Translations under genes and position numbers: made by a program
Part shown: positions 39,029-48,729 of the stretch, in pieces
How the letters are laid out: every line of letters starts with the position of its first letter
Position numbering within the stretch: position 1 is the stretch's first letter
The notes under the pieces: model-generated
What the model was told of the DNA's origin: nothing
The model's input: only the letters and a program-made list of their open reading frames with translations
The model's database searches: none
Assembly: GCF_025905425.1 (NCBI RefSeq)
Contig: NZ_CP109603.1
Span: forward strand, 2,144,001-2,208,000
Length of the DNA stretch: 64,000 bases
Source: Pseudomonas putida
GTDB lineage: Bacteria > Pseudomonadota > Gammaproteobacteria > Pseudomonadales > Pseudomonadaceae
Direction of reading: 5' to 3'

Positions 39029-40615
39029 TCAGCCGCGCATGATCTCAGGGGGCGCGTCCTGCGGCAACCGCGAGACACCAGGGCGAGCGGCCAACGCTTC
39101 GAGAAAGGCGTCCGGCGGCATGGGCTTGGCGAACAGGTAGCCTTGTTGAAAGTCCACACCGTGCCGGGCCAGATAGTCGCGTTGGGTCTCGGTTTCGACG
39201 CCTTCGGCGACGATGCCCAGGCCCAGTTTGCCCGACAGCTCGATGATGGTGTCGAGGATGTGCAGCGACAGTGCGTCGCCGCCGATCATGGCGACGAAAC
39301 TCTGGTCGATCTTCAGGTAGTCGACCTTGAATTGACGCAAGTAGTTGAGGCTCGACTGGCCGGTGCCGAAATCGTCGAGGGCAATCATCACGCCCATCTC
39401 ATGCAGTTTTTCAAACAGCTCCAGGGTTACCGGGGTGGCTTCGATCAGCTTGCGCTCGGTCAACTCCAGGGTCAGCGCCACCCGGCCTGGCGGGAAATGC
39501 TGAAGAAAGGTCCGGCAGTCGTCGAGCAGGCTCAGGTCGCGGCAATGGTCAGCGGTGATGTTGATGCCAATATGGAAACCGTCCTCGAGCAGCGCGGCAT
39601 ACGGCGCCAGGCTCTGCGCGGTATGCAGCATCAGCGCGCGGGTCATGGCGACGATCTGGCCGCTGTGTTCGGCGTAGGGGATGAACAGGTCGGGGCGCAC
39701 CAGGCCTTCACGGGGGTGGTTCCAGCGCATCAGCACTTCGGCACCGGCCCAGTGGTAATCACCCTTGCGTACCACGGGCTGGAAGTACGGTAGAAACTCG
39801 TCGGCCTCCAGGGCCCGCTGCAGTTCGGCGCGTGGCGAGGTGGCACGGCGGACCTGCCAATGGCACGCAACCCCGGCCACCGCACCGAGTATCAGCAGCA
39901 GGCTGAGCAGGGCGGGGTAGTGGTTGAGCAGCAGTTGGCCTTGCTTGTCGGCGCCATAGCCGCCGTACACGCTGAACGGGTAACGCGTCGAGCTCAGCAT
40001 CACCGCGGCAGTCGCCGCCGTGGGCGGTGAGCCTTCGTGGACGACACCGTCCTTGCCCATCCAGTTGTTGCCAACGCGGATCTGCAGTGTTTCATCCGGG
40101 CCGATAAGCCGCAGCGCCGTGAGCAAGTGGTCGCCATCCACGGTGCTGATCGCACCGCGATCGCCGTCGCTGGCCCGATACACCAGCAGGGCATGGCCCG
40201 GCGTTACCGAGTTGCCATCCATCAACCACAGCGTGCCGCTGGCGTAGTCGCCGGCGTCGACGGCCTCATCGAACTCACCGAACAGCGAGGAACAATACAG
40301 CGTGTTGTGCTGGAACAGGTTGGTGGACCGCACGAACGCGTTACGTGTGACCTGGCCGCGCAGGGCCAGTTGCACCTGCTCGCATGGGCTGCCCGCCAAC
40401 GGCAGCAGTGCTTGTGCGGTATTGGACGCTGTGTCGAGTATGCGTTCGACATGGGCAATCACCTGAGCGGTGGTGGCATGGCTGTCGGCACGCAGCTCAC
40501 GGTCGATCTGCCAATTCATGACCCCCAGGCCGCAGGCCACCGGGAGTACCCCGATCGCCAAAGGGAGCAGGTTGCGCCAACTCCAGCCGGCGCGGCGTTT
40601 ACGGGTAAGGGGCAT
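39029..40615 (-). CDS. CSS-motif EAL cyclic-di-GMP phosphodiesterase
   Basis: Inner-membrane phosphodiesterase of 528 residues that degrades c-di-GMP. A helix at about 17-35, a periplasmic CSS sensor domain with C78 and C108 (YCSS), and a second helix near 232-252 precede the cytoplasmic EAL domain (about 265-510). The EAL signature reads EVLMRW, a tolerated variant, and DDFGTGQSSLNYL plus VDYLKIDQSFV are intact, so it is probably active. In this family, disulfide formation at the CSS cysteines keeps the enzyme off, so envelope redox should control it. Confidence 0.88.
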   Translation of the reverse strand: MPLTRKRRAGWSWRNLLPLAIGVLPVACGLGVMNWQIDRELRADSHATTAQVIAHVERILDTASNTAQALLPLAGSPCEQVQLALRGQVTRNAFVRSTNLFQHNTLYCSSLFGEFDEAVDAGDYASGTLWLMDGNSVTPGHALLVYRASDGDRGAISTVDGDHLLTALRLIGPDETLQIRVGNNWMGKDGVVHEGSPPTAATAAVMLSSTRYPFSVYGGYGADKQGQLLLNHYPALLSLLLILGAVAGVACHWQVRRATSPRAELQRALEADEFLPYFQPVVRKGDYHWAGAEVLMRWNHPREGLVRPDLFIPYAEHSGQIVAMTRALMLHTAQSLAPYAALLEDGFHIGINITADHCRDLSLLDDCRTFLQHFPPGRVALTLELTERKLIEATPVTLELFEKLHEMGVMIALDDFGTGQSSLNYLRQFKVDYLKIDQSFVAMIGGDALSLHILDTIIELSGKLGLGIVAEGVETETQRDYLARHGVDFQQGYLFAKPMPPDAFLEALAARPGVSRLPQDAPPEIMRG

Positions 40616-40915
40616 ACTGGCCTAATCTGATGAAGATAACGTGCAGAGAATAGCCGCTTGTCGGGGAGGGTGGCGAACTAAAGCGCGACAAAGCAATTTA
40701 CGCAATGTAGAATCCGGTTACGAATACAACAATAAGGTTCTCCACATCCGGAGAATCAAGCCCGCCGAGAATGGGTCCATATGACAAACCATGGGTTCAA
40801 ACTGATCATTGGTGACTTCCTCGCTCGTAGCGTGCGCGGCATCCCGTGCTCACCGCCTTTTGTGTTCTGCATCCCCGGAAATCACTAATTTTTCGCTGTA
40901 GATGAGGACATGAAC
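40616..40915. other. Intergenic region upstream of hpd
   Basis: No gene is seen in these 300 bases between the divergent phosphodiesterase and hpd genes. It is more AT-rich than its flanks. A TTCTCC-ACATCC-GGAGAA inverted repeat at 40738-40755 is the clearest structure and could be an operator. A GTA-N9-TAC pattern nearby (40708-40722) vaguely recalls TyrR/PhhR-type boxes, but the spacing is off, so I do not claim one. Confidence 0.45.
40738..40755. promoter_or_regulatory. Inverted repeat upstream of hpd
   Basis: TTCTCC and GGAGAA are perfectly complementary around a 6-base spacer, about 160 bases before the hpd start. It may be an operator or a transcript hairpin. No regulator can be named. 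Confidence 0.3.
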
Positions 40916-41992
40916 ATGGCAGATATTTTCGAAAATCCAATGGGCCTGATGGGCTTCGAGTTCATCGAGCTGGCATCGCCGACACCGGGCGTGCTCGAAC
41001 CGGTCTTCCAGATACTCGGTTTTACCAAGGTCGCCACCCATCGCTCCAAAGACGTGCACTTGTATCGTCAGGGCGGCATCAACCTGATTCTGAACAACGA
41101 ACCCAAGAGCATTGCCTCGTACTTTGCCGCCGAACACGGCCCGTCGGTGTGTGGCATGGCGTTTCGCGTACGCAATGCCCATGAGGCCTATGCCCGTGCC
41201 CTGGAGCTCGGCGCACAGCCGGTAGAGATCGAAACCGGCCCGATGGAGCTGCGCCTGCCAGCGATCAAGGGTATCGGTGGCGCGCCGCTGTACCTGATCG
41301 ACCGCTTCGAGGAAGGCAGCTCGATCTACGACATCGATTTCAACTTCATCGAAGGCGTGGATCGCAACCCCGTCGGTGCAGGCCTCAAGATCATCGATCA
41401 CCTGACCCATAACGTTTACCGTGGGCGCATGTCCTACTGGGCTGGTTTCTACGAGAAGCTGTTCAACTTCCGCGAAATCCGCTACTTCGACATCAAGGGT
41501 GAATACACCGGCCTGACCTCGCGTGCCATGACCGCACCCGACGGTATGATTCGCATCCCGCTCAACGAAGAGTCGTCCAAGGGCGCCGGGCAGATCGAAG
41601 AGTTCCTCATGCAGTTCAACGGCGAGGGCATCCAGCACGTGGCCTTCCTGACCGATGACCTGCTCAAGACCTGGGACGCCCTGAAGGGCATCGGCATGCG
41701 CTTCATGACCCCGCCGCCGCAAACCTACTACGAAATGCTCGAAGAGCGCCTGCCCGGTCACGGTGAGCCGGTCGACCAGTTGCAAGCGCGCGGCATCCTG
41801 CTCGACGGTGCTTCAGAGCAGGGCGACAAGCGCTTGCTGCTGCAGATCTTCTCGGAGACCTTGCTCGGGCCGGTGTTCTTCGAGTTCATCCAGCGCAAGG
41901 GCGATGATGGCTTTGGCGAGGGTAACTTCAAGGCGCTGTTCGAATCCATCGAACGGGACCAGGTTCGTCGGGGCGTGTTGAGCACCGATTGA
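40916..41992 (+). CDS. hpd: 4-hydroxyphenylpyruvate dioxygenase
   Basis: Fe(II) enzyme of 358 residues that turns 4-hydroxyphenylpyruvate into homogentisate in tyrosine breakdown. Metal ligands are two histidines (in [11 protein letters not shown] and [11 protein letters not shown]) and a late glutamate ([17 protein letters not shown]). I prefer the ATG at 40916, 7 bases after GAGGA, over the one at 40910; it gives the usual start [10 protein letters not shown]. The gene stands alone, convergent with the CSS sensor gene. Confidence 0.96.
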   Translation: MADIFENPMGLMGFEFIELASPTPGVLEPVFQILGFTKVATHRSKDVHLYRQGGINLILNNEPKSIASYFAAEHGPSVCGMAFRVRNAHEAYARALELGAQPVEIETGPMELRLPAIKGIGGAPLYLIDRFEEGSSIYDIDFNFIEGVDRNPVGAGLKIIDHLTHNVYRGRMSYWAGFYEKLFNFREIRYFDIKGEYTGLTSRAMTAPDGMIRIPLNEESSKGAGQIEEFLMQFNGEGIQHVAFLTDDLLKTWDALKGIGMRFMTPPPQTYYEMLEERLPGHGEPVDQLQARGILLDGASEQGDKRLLLQIFSETLLGPVFFEFIQRKGDDGFGEGNFKALFESIERDQVRRGVLSTD

Positions 41993-42010
41993 TGTGTTCG
42001 GGTACCGCCG

Positions 42011-42817
42011 TCATGCCTTGTTGGCGGCGGTGCCACGCCTGTTGCCCCGGGCCCGGAACAAGCCCCAGTAGATGATCGAGCCGGTCGCGATCCCTACCAG
42101 CACCAGAGAAGGAAGAATCTGCAGCGCCGACTGGCGGATTTCCTGTGCGGTGTAGCCTTGACCGTAGCCGCCCCTGACGGCGTACCCATACTTGGCGGAG
42201 ACCGCCCTTTGCGCATACTCGGACTGTGAAGGCCGCTGTGGGTCGCGACTGTCTCCATGGCTCCAGATGTACTGGTCGCCGAACTCCAGAAGCAGCATCA
42301 AGCCATCCTGAAACGCACGCAACTCATTGCGAAGCTCCGTGGCATAGCCCGTCACAATCACTCCTGGATTGCTGTCCGGGTCTTGAAAGTGGGTAACCAG
42401 CGCGTTGGGAAGCACGGGCGAGTCGAATGCCAGTTCAACATCCTGCCGGGATTGGGCAAAGGATGACAGGTGCTCCAGCGATTCCGTGTGGGTGCTGCAG
42501 TACGCTTCCTGGTCCTGCACCAGGGTCAACGAACGTAGCAAGGGGTCACGGGCCACCTGGTCGTGCAATGCGCTCAGGGCTTCTGCGCACGTCTTCCCTG
42601 CAAAAGGCTGGGCAAGCATTGCGGTGCGGTGCATGCGGTCCAGCACCTTGTCGATGGTGAACACGGCTTCCTGAACCGAGACCTGGGCATTTTCCTCCAG
42701 TTTTTTTTCCAGTTGAAACACCATTACCAGCAAACCGGAAACCACCGGTACCAGCCCGATCGCCATGATGAGCAACAACTCCAGCAAACTGCGTCCGGCA
42801 TGCATGATTTTCGACAT
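42011..42817 (-). CDS. Stand-alone CSS sensor protein without EAL domain
   Basis: Membrane protein of 268 residues. A helix at about 12-34, a periplasmic region with C77 and C107 (AYCST), and a second helix near 230-250 are followed by only about 15 charged residues. The layout copies the sensor half of the CSS-EAL protein three genes away: the two cysteines are again 30 residues apart. The catalytic EAL domain is absent, with a clean stop before the convergent hpd gene. It could be a redox sensor, a partner or decoy for CSS phosphodiesterases, or a truncated relic. No frameshift is visible. Confidence 0.75.
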   Translation of the reverse strand: MSKIMHAGRSLLELLLIMAIGLVPVVSGLLVMVFQLEKKLEENAQVSVQEAVFTIDKVLDRMHRTAMLAQPFAGKTCAEALSALHDQVARDPLLRSLTLVQDQEAYCSTHTESLEHLSSFAQSRQDVELAFDSPVLPNALVTHFQDPDSNPGVIVTGYATELRNELRAFQDGLMLLLEFGDQYIWSHGDSRDPQRPSQSEYAQRAVSAKYGYAVRGGYGQGYTAQEIRQSALQILPSLVLVGIATGSIIYWGLFRARGNRRGTAANKA

Positions 42818-42950
42818 AGGGCCATTGCTCTCCAGTCTGAGGCTGCCCGTGGTGGGCAGATGACCTGAGAGCCTATGTATTGAAAGGCATGCAGGATGTA
42901 GTCCGAGTACGGCCTGAACTTCGGGAAACAGAGTAATCAGTCGTAAGTTG

Positions 42951-43637
42951 TCACTTTGCCTTGAGCCTCGTGAGTACCTTATCGGCGAGGGTGCCTGTGG
43001 ATGCAGGGTTCTGCCCAGTAATCAGGCGATCATCGTCGACGACGAAAGGTTCCCATGGCTCATCGTGCTTGCTGTAAATACCGCCACGGGCAACCAGCTC
43101 ATTTTCGGTAAGAAAAGGCACTACCTTGTCCAGCTCAACCAGTTGCTCCTCGATAGTGGAAAAACCAGTGACCTGACGGTCTTTGACCAGCAAGCTGTTG
43201 TCACTTAGCTTGATGTTCAAAAGGCCGACAACACCGTGGCAGACAGCCGCGACAATGCCTTTGTTCTCATAGATCCTGCGTGCGAGGTCTTGAATCGGTT
43301 TGTTATCGACAAAGTCGTACATCACGCCATGCCCGCCGGTGTAATAAATCACGCTGTACTCGTCGGCCTTGACCTGCCCTGGGCTCAACGTTGCGCCCAG
43401 GCGGCTCATGAACCGCTTGTCGTCGTACCACTGCCAGTCAAGGTCGGGGGCCAGCTGCAGGCTGTGCGGGTCGACAGGTACGTACCCGCCCAGGGGGCTG
43501 ACATAGTCGACTTCGTAACCTGCCTTCTCAACTTTCGCGACAAAATGCACGGCCTCGCCCAACCACAGCCCGGTTGCCCGTTTGAGTTTCGGGTACTTGG
43601 CCGTATTGGTCAGCACTACCAGCATCTTCTTGCTCAT
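42951..43637 (-). CDS. DJ-1/PfpI family protein (type 1 glutamine amidotransferase-like)
   Basis: Protein of 228 residues. The nucleophile elbow AAVCHGVVGL places C133 and H134, and E28 (LGEA) matches the Hsp31-type glutamate. These residues suit a glyoxalase/chaperone-like role against reactive carbonyls, as in Hsp31 and related DJ-1 proteins. The ATG at 43637 has GGGAG 8 bases upstream. It stands between the CSS gene and a sensor kinase gene, with no clear operon partner. Confidence 0.85.
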   Translation of the reverse strand: MSKKMLVVLTNTAKYPKLKRATGLWLGEAVHFVAKVEKAGYEVDYVSPLGGYVPVDPHSLQLAPDLDWQWYDDKRFMSRLGATLSPGQVKADEYSVIYYTGGHGVMYDFVDNKPIQDLARRIYENKGIVAAVCHGVVGLLNIKLSDNSLLVKDRQVTGFSTIEEQLVELDKVVPFLTENELVARGGIYSKHDEPWEPFVVDDDRLITGQNPASTGTLADKVLTRLKAK

Positions 43638-43794
43638 GACCACACTCCCATCGCCAGCCTAAGGGGACCGTTATTCCATGGCTCAGTGGAAAACCTAATC
43701 AGCATAGCTGCAGCATGGCGGTACGCCATAAATGCTGCCCATGCTGTGCTAACGTGAACATCGTCGCCACCCACCCGCTATTGGAGTCACAAGA

Positions 43795-45861
43795 TTGGTC
43801 GCACACCGCACCCCACGCGATCCTGCGCCGCAGGTCACCTTGCTGACGTCGAACACGTCTACGGTAGACCCCATGGGCGAGCGCATAGCCCAATTCGATT
43901 GGGCGCGCACCTCGCTCGGGCCGTTGCCTCGTTGGCAGGCCTCGCTGCGGATTGCCATCGACATGATGCTGTTGTCGCCCTTTCCGTGTGCGGTGGTGTG
44001 GGGGCCGGACCTGAGCGTGGTTCATAACGATGCCTATCGGATGCTGCACTGCGATGGCCAGGATGCAATGGGGCAGGCGTTCGACGCGCGCTGGAGCGAT
44101 GCCTGGCATGAGATGGGGCCCTGGGTGTTCAAGGCCCTCGAAGGGCGATCGAGCTTTGTCGAGGACCCGCCACTGCGCATTGAATGTGGCAAGAACAGAG
44201 AGCCACTATGGTGTGCCTTTGGCTACTCACCGATTCGCGACGAGCAGGGCTGCGTTGCAGGCTTTCTTCACACGGTCATCGAAACCACGGCCAGCGTCGA
44301 GGCGCATCATCATTGGCGCGAACAGGCGGTAATCTTTGAAAAGCAGCTTGAACGCTACTTGGCCGACCGTGAACAGATCTGGCGATTGTCGCGCGATGTC
44401 ATGATGATCATCACCCGTGACCTGGCGCTGCAGGCTGCCAATCCGGCCTGGCACCGAGCCCTGGGCTGGGCTGAGGATGTGGCGCAGGGCATGCCGATAC
44501 TGGAGCTGATCCACCCGGCGGATCGAGCTGAAGTGCAGGTGGCGGTTTCAGGTTTCGTGCAGGACAAGGATGCCGAGCAGATCGATATCCGCCTGCGTCA
44601 CCAGGATGGCCACTATCGCTGGTTTCGCTGGACCGCCAAATTCGATGGCAACTTGCTGACAGCCGTAGGCCGCGACATCACCGCGGATCGCGAAGAAGCC
44701 ACCCGTCAATCCGAGGCACTGTTGCGCAACAGTGAACGCCTGGAAGTCATTGGCCAATTGGCGGGCGGGATGGCGCATGAAATGAACAACCTGCTGTCAG
44801 GTATCGGTGGCAGCCTTGAATTGTTGCAGCGTCGTCTGCTGCAGGGGCGTCTTGAGCGCTTGGAGACCTATGTCGAGCTCGCGCGCGATTCGGTGCAGCG
44901 CGCCATGAACCTGACCCACCGGATGTTGGCGTTTTCTAGCCATCAGCCCCTCGATCCAAAGCCACTGAATGTCAATCGGCAACTGTCCTTGATCGAGCCG
45001 TTGTTGCTGCAGGCGCTGGGCGCGGAAATGAGCCTGCATTGGCAACTGGATGTTACGCCGTGGGCAGTCAGCGTCGACGTAACCCAGTTTGAAAATGCCT
45101 TGATCAACCTTTGCGCGAATGCCCGTGAGGCCTGCCTTGACCGTGGTAGCGTCTCGATCCGTACGGTGAATGAACGCTTGACTGCGCATTTTCCGGATGA
45201 GAGCGGGCTACCGCCTGGCGACTACGTGGCATTGCATGTGCAAGATAATGGCCATGGGATGTCGGCTGCAGAGCTCGCCCGGGCCTTCGAACCCTTTTTT
45301 ACCAGCAAACCCTTGGGGAGGGGCTCGGGGCTCGGCCTGCCGATGGTCTACGGCTTTGTCGGGCAGTCGGGTGGCTATGTCTGGATCGAATCGACCCCAG
45401 GCCAAGGAACAAAAGTCTCCATGCTGTTTCCGCGCAGCCACGCACCGATACCGGCAGATCCGCCGGTCTGTGTGCCGACTACCGGACGGGCGCAAGGTGA
45501 GCGCCTGCTGTTGATCGATGATGAGCTCAACCTGCGCTCGTTGATGCGTGAGTTTCTCAGCGAGCGTGGTTTTGCCGTGACTGATGTTTCAGATGCCAAT
45601 GCCGCACTGGATCGGTTTCGCCATGATGGGCATTTTGACCTTGTGATCACTGATATCGGCTTGCCGGGTGGTTTCAGCGGTCGGCAAGTGGCCAAGGCAA
45701 TGCGTATGCTCAAGCCCACGCAGAAGATTCTGTTCATCACAGGGTTTACCAATCAGCCCATCGAAGCCCAACTGTTTGATCAGCCCGGCACCGCGTTGAT
45801 GCTCAAGCCGTTTGCGCTAGAGCAGTTGGCAGGCCGGGCCCTGGACATGCTGGCCAATTGA
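43795..45861 (+). CDS. Hybrid sensor histidine kinase with PAS domains and receiver
   Basis: Cytoplasmic kinase of 688 residues if the TTG at 43795 is used; GGAG lies 8 bases before it. An ATG at 43873 is the alternative. Two PAS-like regions (about 25-165 and 190-300) are followed by a dimerisation domain with phospho-acceptor H328 (HEMNNLL), an ATPase domain (NARE, DNGHGM, GSGLGLPMVYGF) and a C-terminal receiver with D620 (ITDIGLPGG). No transmembrane helix is visible, so it senses inside the cell. A partner response regulator is not in the window. Confidence 0.88.
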   Translation: MVAHRTPRDPAPQVTLLTSNTSTVDPMGERIAQFDWARTSLGPLPRWQASLRIAIDMMLLSPFPCAVVWGPDLSVVHNDAYRMLHCDGQDAMGQAFDARWSDAWHEMGPWVFKALEGRSSFVEDPPLRIECGKNREPLWCAFGYSPIRDEQGCVAGFLHTVIETTASVEAHHHWREQAVIFEKQLERYLADREQIWRLSRDVMMIITRDLALQAANPAWHRALGWAEDVAQGMPILELIHPADRAEVQVAVSGFVQDKDAEQIDIRLRHQDGHYRWFRWTAKFDGNLLTAVGRDITADREEATRQSEALLRNSERLEVIGQLAGGMAHEMNNLLSGIGGSLELLQRRLLQGRLERLETYVELARDSVQRAMNLTHRMLAFSSHQPLDPKPLNVNRQLSLIEPLLLQALGAEMSLHWQLDVTPWAVSVDVTQFENALINLCANAREACLDRGSVSIRTVNERLTAHFPDESGLPPGDYVALHVQDNGHGMSAAELARAFEPFFTSKPLGRGSGLGLPMVYGFVGQSGGYVWIESTPGQGTKVSMLFPRSHAPIPADPPVCVPTTGRAQGERLLLIDDELNLRSLMREFLSERGFAVTDVSDANAALDRFRHDGHFDLVITDIGLPGGFSGRQVAKAMRMLKPTQKILFITGFTNQPIEAQLFDQPGTALMLKPFALEQLAGRALDMLAN

Positions 45862-45867
45862 GGCGGC

Positions 45868-47472
45868 TCAGGGCTTGCCAAGGATCTGCGTCACTTGCGC
45901 CTGCAACTGCTTGAGTTCGAACGGCTTGCAGATCAAGTGCATCCCCGCGCCCAGAAATCCTTCCCGCGCTATGGCCGTTTCCGCGTAGCCGGTGATGAAC
46001 AGCACCGGCAACTGCGGGTGCAGAGTGCGCGCGATCTCCGCCAGTTGCCGCCCATTCATGCCGGGCAGGCCGACATCGCTGACCAGCAGGTCGATCCTTA
46101 GCGCTGAACGTAGCACCTGAAGCGCTTCACTGGCGTTGGCGGCAGTTTGGCAAGGGAAACCGTCTTCGCAAAGCGCCTGACAGAGCAATTGACGAACATC
46201 AGGGTCGTCTTCAACCACCAGTACCTGATGGCCTTTGCTCTCCTGCGCAGGCCCGGCGGGCGGGGGCTCGGGCCTGGCTTGGCCAATGTGTCGCGGCAAA
46301 TACAGATCGACCTGTGTGCCATGGCCGATCGTGCTGTGGAGGGTGACATGCCCATGCGACTGCTTGCTAAAGCCATACACCATGGACAGGCCGAGGCCGA
46401 TGCCCTGGCCGACGGGTTTGGTGCTGAAAAACGGTTCGAAAGCGTGTTCCAGGGTGCTCTGCGACATGCCCTGGCCGTCATCGATGACGCTCAGGCGCAG
46501 GTATTCACCGCTGCTCAGGGCGCCACCGGCGAACTGCTGAGCCTCGATCTGCTGGTTACTCGCCTCAATGCGTAAAAGGCCGCCGGTGGGCATGGCTTCG
46601 CAGGCATTGAGCAGCAGATTGTCGAGGGCTTCCTGCAGCTGCCCGTCGTCGGCCTCCACTGGCCAGAGGTCGGCGGGGGCGTGCAGTTGCAGCGTCACCG
46701 CCTGGCTCAGGTTGACGCTCTTGCGCTTCGCTTCCAGCAGCGCGCGCAAGTCCACGCGCTGGCTGTGCAAGGACTGCCTGCTGGAAAATGCCAGCAGGCG
46801 ATGGGTTAACCGCCCAGCGCGCGACACCGCCTCCTGGCCCATGCGCAAAATGCCTTCCAGGCTATCGCTGCGGCCCTGCTTCAAGCGCCGTTCGATCAGT
46901 TCGAAACTGCCACCGATGCTGGTCAGCAGGTTGTTGAAGTCATGGGCAACGCCACCGGCCAACTGGCCTACGGCTTCCATTTTGCGGATCTGCGTGCGGG
47001 TGATCTCGGTGCTGTGTTGATCCTGGCTGCGGGCGTCCATCCGCTGTTGCAGTGCTGACAGTTGATCGCGTGCCAGGTATTGATGTCGACGGTTGCGTTG
47101 CGCGATGCGAATCAGTTGCAACACTTGATTGTCATCGAGCGGGCAGAGCAACTGCATCAAGTTGCCTTGGGGAGGGTGGGAGGAACCGGCGGCCGTCGAA
47201 GGGGCATCCATGATCAACAAGATGGGCAGGTCCGACCAGCTTGGCTGTTGGTCGATAAAACCTTGTAAAGGCGCGCTGGGCCCGTTGCTGAAGGTTTGCT
47301 CGGCAATGATCGCCAGCGCCGCGCCTTCGCTCAGGCAGGCCTGCAGGTTGGCGTCGTCAAGGGCGCACAGGCTCTCGATGCCAAGGGTCGCCAACAAACG
47401 AGCGGTGTCCGCAGCAAGTTGTGGGGGTGCCAGTATCAAGGCACGTTCGTCCAGCGCTAGCGTACTGGCCAA
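45868..47472 (-). CDS. Hybrid histidine kinase with degenerate N-terminal receiver
   Basis: Kinase of 534 residues. Residues 1-130 look like a receiver fold that lacks the phospho-acceptor Asp (IIAEQTFSNG in its place). A dimerisation domain with H177 (VAHDFNNLL), an ATPase domain (NACEA, DDGQGMS, GIGLGLSMVYGF) and a C-terminal receiver (LLVSDVGLPGMNG) follow. It has no membrane segment. Its end lies 6 bases from the end of the other hybrid kinase, and the two share closely similar ATPase and receiver text, suggesting a duplicated pair. Confidence 0.87.
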   Translation of the reverse strand: MASTLALDERALILAPPQLAADTARLLATLGIESLCALDDANLQACLSEGAALAIIAEQTFSNGPSAPLQGFIDQQPSWSDLPILLIMDAPSTAAGSSHPPQGNLMQLLCPLDDNQVLQLIRIAQRNRRHQYLARDQLSALQQRMDARSQDQHSTEITRTQIRKMEAVGQLAGGVAHDFNNLLTSIGGSFELIERRLKQGRSDSLEGILRMGQEAVSRAGRLTHRLLAFSSRQSLHSQRVDLRALLEAKRKSVNLSQAVTLQLHAPADLWPVEADDGQLQEALDNLLLNACEAMPTGGLLRIEASNQQIEAQQFAGGALSSGEYLRLSVIDDGQGMSQSTLEHAFEPFFSTKPVGQGIGLGLSMVYGFSKQSHGHVTLHSTIGHGTQVDLYLPRHIGQARPEPPPAGPAQESKGHQVLVVEDDPDVRQLLCQALCEDGFPCQTAANASEALQVLRSALRIDLLVSDVGLPGMNGRQLAEIARTLHPQLPVLFITGYAETAIAREGFLGAGMHLICKPFELKQLQAQVTQILGKP

Positions 47473-47578
47473 AGTGACGCTCCTGTGGTGATGGGCAGGA
47501 CCCGTACCGGGCCTTGCCCCCAGATAATCTCTGGACCACAGGGTGTGAACGAGGGTTCAACAATTCACCTCAGCAGGG

Positions 47579-48634
47579 CTACAACCCCTGTTGAAGCACC
47601 GGATCGTCCGGGTTCTGCCGCTCAAGCTCGGCGAGCAGCACCTGGACGTTCTGCAATTGGCCGGTTTCTTTCCAGTACTGAATCAGCAACAGCCGTGCCC
47701 GGCGATCGGCCGGTTGTCGACTGAGCACGGTTTCCAGCTGGCGCTGCGCGGCATCGACCTGTTCGAGTTCATGCAGGGTCATGGCCAGGGTGTAGCGGTA
47801 GTCGGCGTTGTCCGGCTCCAGCTCCACGGCGCGCGCCACGGCGAGCAGCGCGTATTCGCGCTGTTCGTGACGATTGAGCCAGAGCCCCAGTTCGTATTGC
47901 AAAAAGGCAGAGTCGGGGCTCAGGAGCAAGGCCTTGGCCAGCACCTGCCGAGAGGCGTCAAGATGACCTTGGCGTTCCAGCAGGCGTACCTGGGTTGCCA
48001 GGGCGTCCAGATTGCCCGGTGCCACCGTCAGGGCTCGTTGCAAGGCGGTGGCGGCCTGGGTGTAGTCGTTTTCGTGCAGGTACAGGCGCGCCAGGTGAAC
48101 CTGGGCGTCGGCGTCGTCCGGTTGCTGTTCCAGCGCCTGCTGATACTGCTCAAGGGCTGACTGCAAGGGGCCGAAATACAGGCCGATGGCGTCCGGGTCG
48201 AGGCCCAGCAGGGCGTCTACGGCAGCGAAGCGTACACTCTGCTCCGCGTCATCCAGCAGGGGGCCCAGCACCAGGCTGCGTTGTGCGGCAGGGAGCAAGC
48301 GACGAATGCCGGCGATGGCGGCACGGCGCACCAGCGGGTCTGCATGCTCCAGGTCCAGGCGCGCGAGCTTCAGCGCCTGAGGGGAGGGGTAATTGGGCAG
48401 CTCGGCATAGAGGGCCGCGCGGCGAATGGGCGCCAGGTCGTTACGTTGCAACTGCTGGTACAGCACCCGCGCAGCACCTGGCAAGCCTTCATGGGCCTGG
48501 CGCAGGGCCTTGGCGTAACTGTGCGCGGGCAGCGTGGCGGGTGCCGGTTGGTCGTCCCGCTGCAGGTAGCCGATCATGAACACCAGCAGAATCAGCAGCA
48601 GCAAGGCGATCAGGTAGCGGTTGCGTCTGGGCAT
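47579..48634 (-). CDS. Membrane-anchored HEAT/TPR repeat protein
   Basis: Protein of 351 residues with an N-terminal anchor helix (residues 7-24) and a periplasmic solenoid. Residues about 50-160 look like HEAT repeats (DPLVRRAAIAGIRRLLP, SVRFAAVDALLG) and 170-345 like four or five TPRs (DADAQVHLARLYLHENDYTQA, DNADYRYTLAMTLHELEQ). The mix suggests a scaffold for a periplasmic complex. I do not recognise a specific family. I start it at the ATG at 48634. Confidence 0.75.
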   Translation of the reverse strand: MPRRNRYLIALLLLILLVFMIGYLQRDDQPAPATLPAHSYAKALRQAHEGLPGAARVLYQQLQRNDLAPIRRAALYAELPNYPSPQALKLARLDLEHADPLVRRAAIAGIRRLLPAAQRSLVLGPLLDDAEQSVRFAAVDALLGLDPDAIGLYFGPLQSALEQYQQALEQQPDDADAQVHLARLYLHENDYTQAATALQRALTVAPGNLDALATQVRLLERQGHLDASRQVLAKALLLSPDSAFLQYELGLWLNRHEQREYALLAVARAVELEPDNADYRYTLAMTLHELEQVDAAQRQLETVLSRQPADRRARLLLIQYWKETGQLQNVQVLLAELERQNPDDPVLQQGL

Positions 48635-48729
48635 CGGACGGTCCGTGGCGGCAGGAAGGGCAAAGCTTGGGCCAGCCAAGGGGCAAATGCAACCGCCGGT
48701 CTACGGCTGTTACCGCTTTGCAAAGCGCC

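Noticed and set aside
40708..40722. TyrR/PhhR-type box upstream of hpd
   Set aside because: The half-sites are spaced by nine instead of ten bases and several positions mismatch, so the match is too weak to claim.
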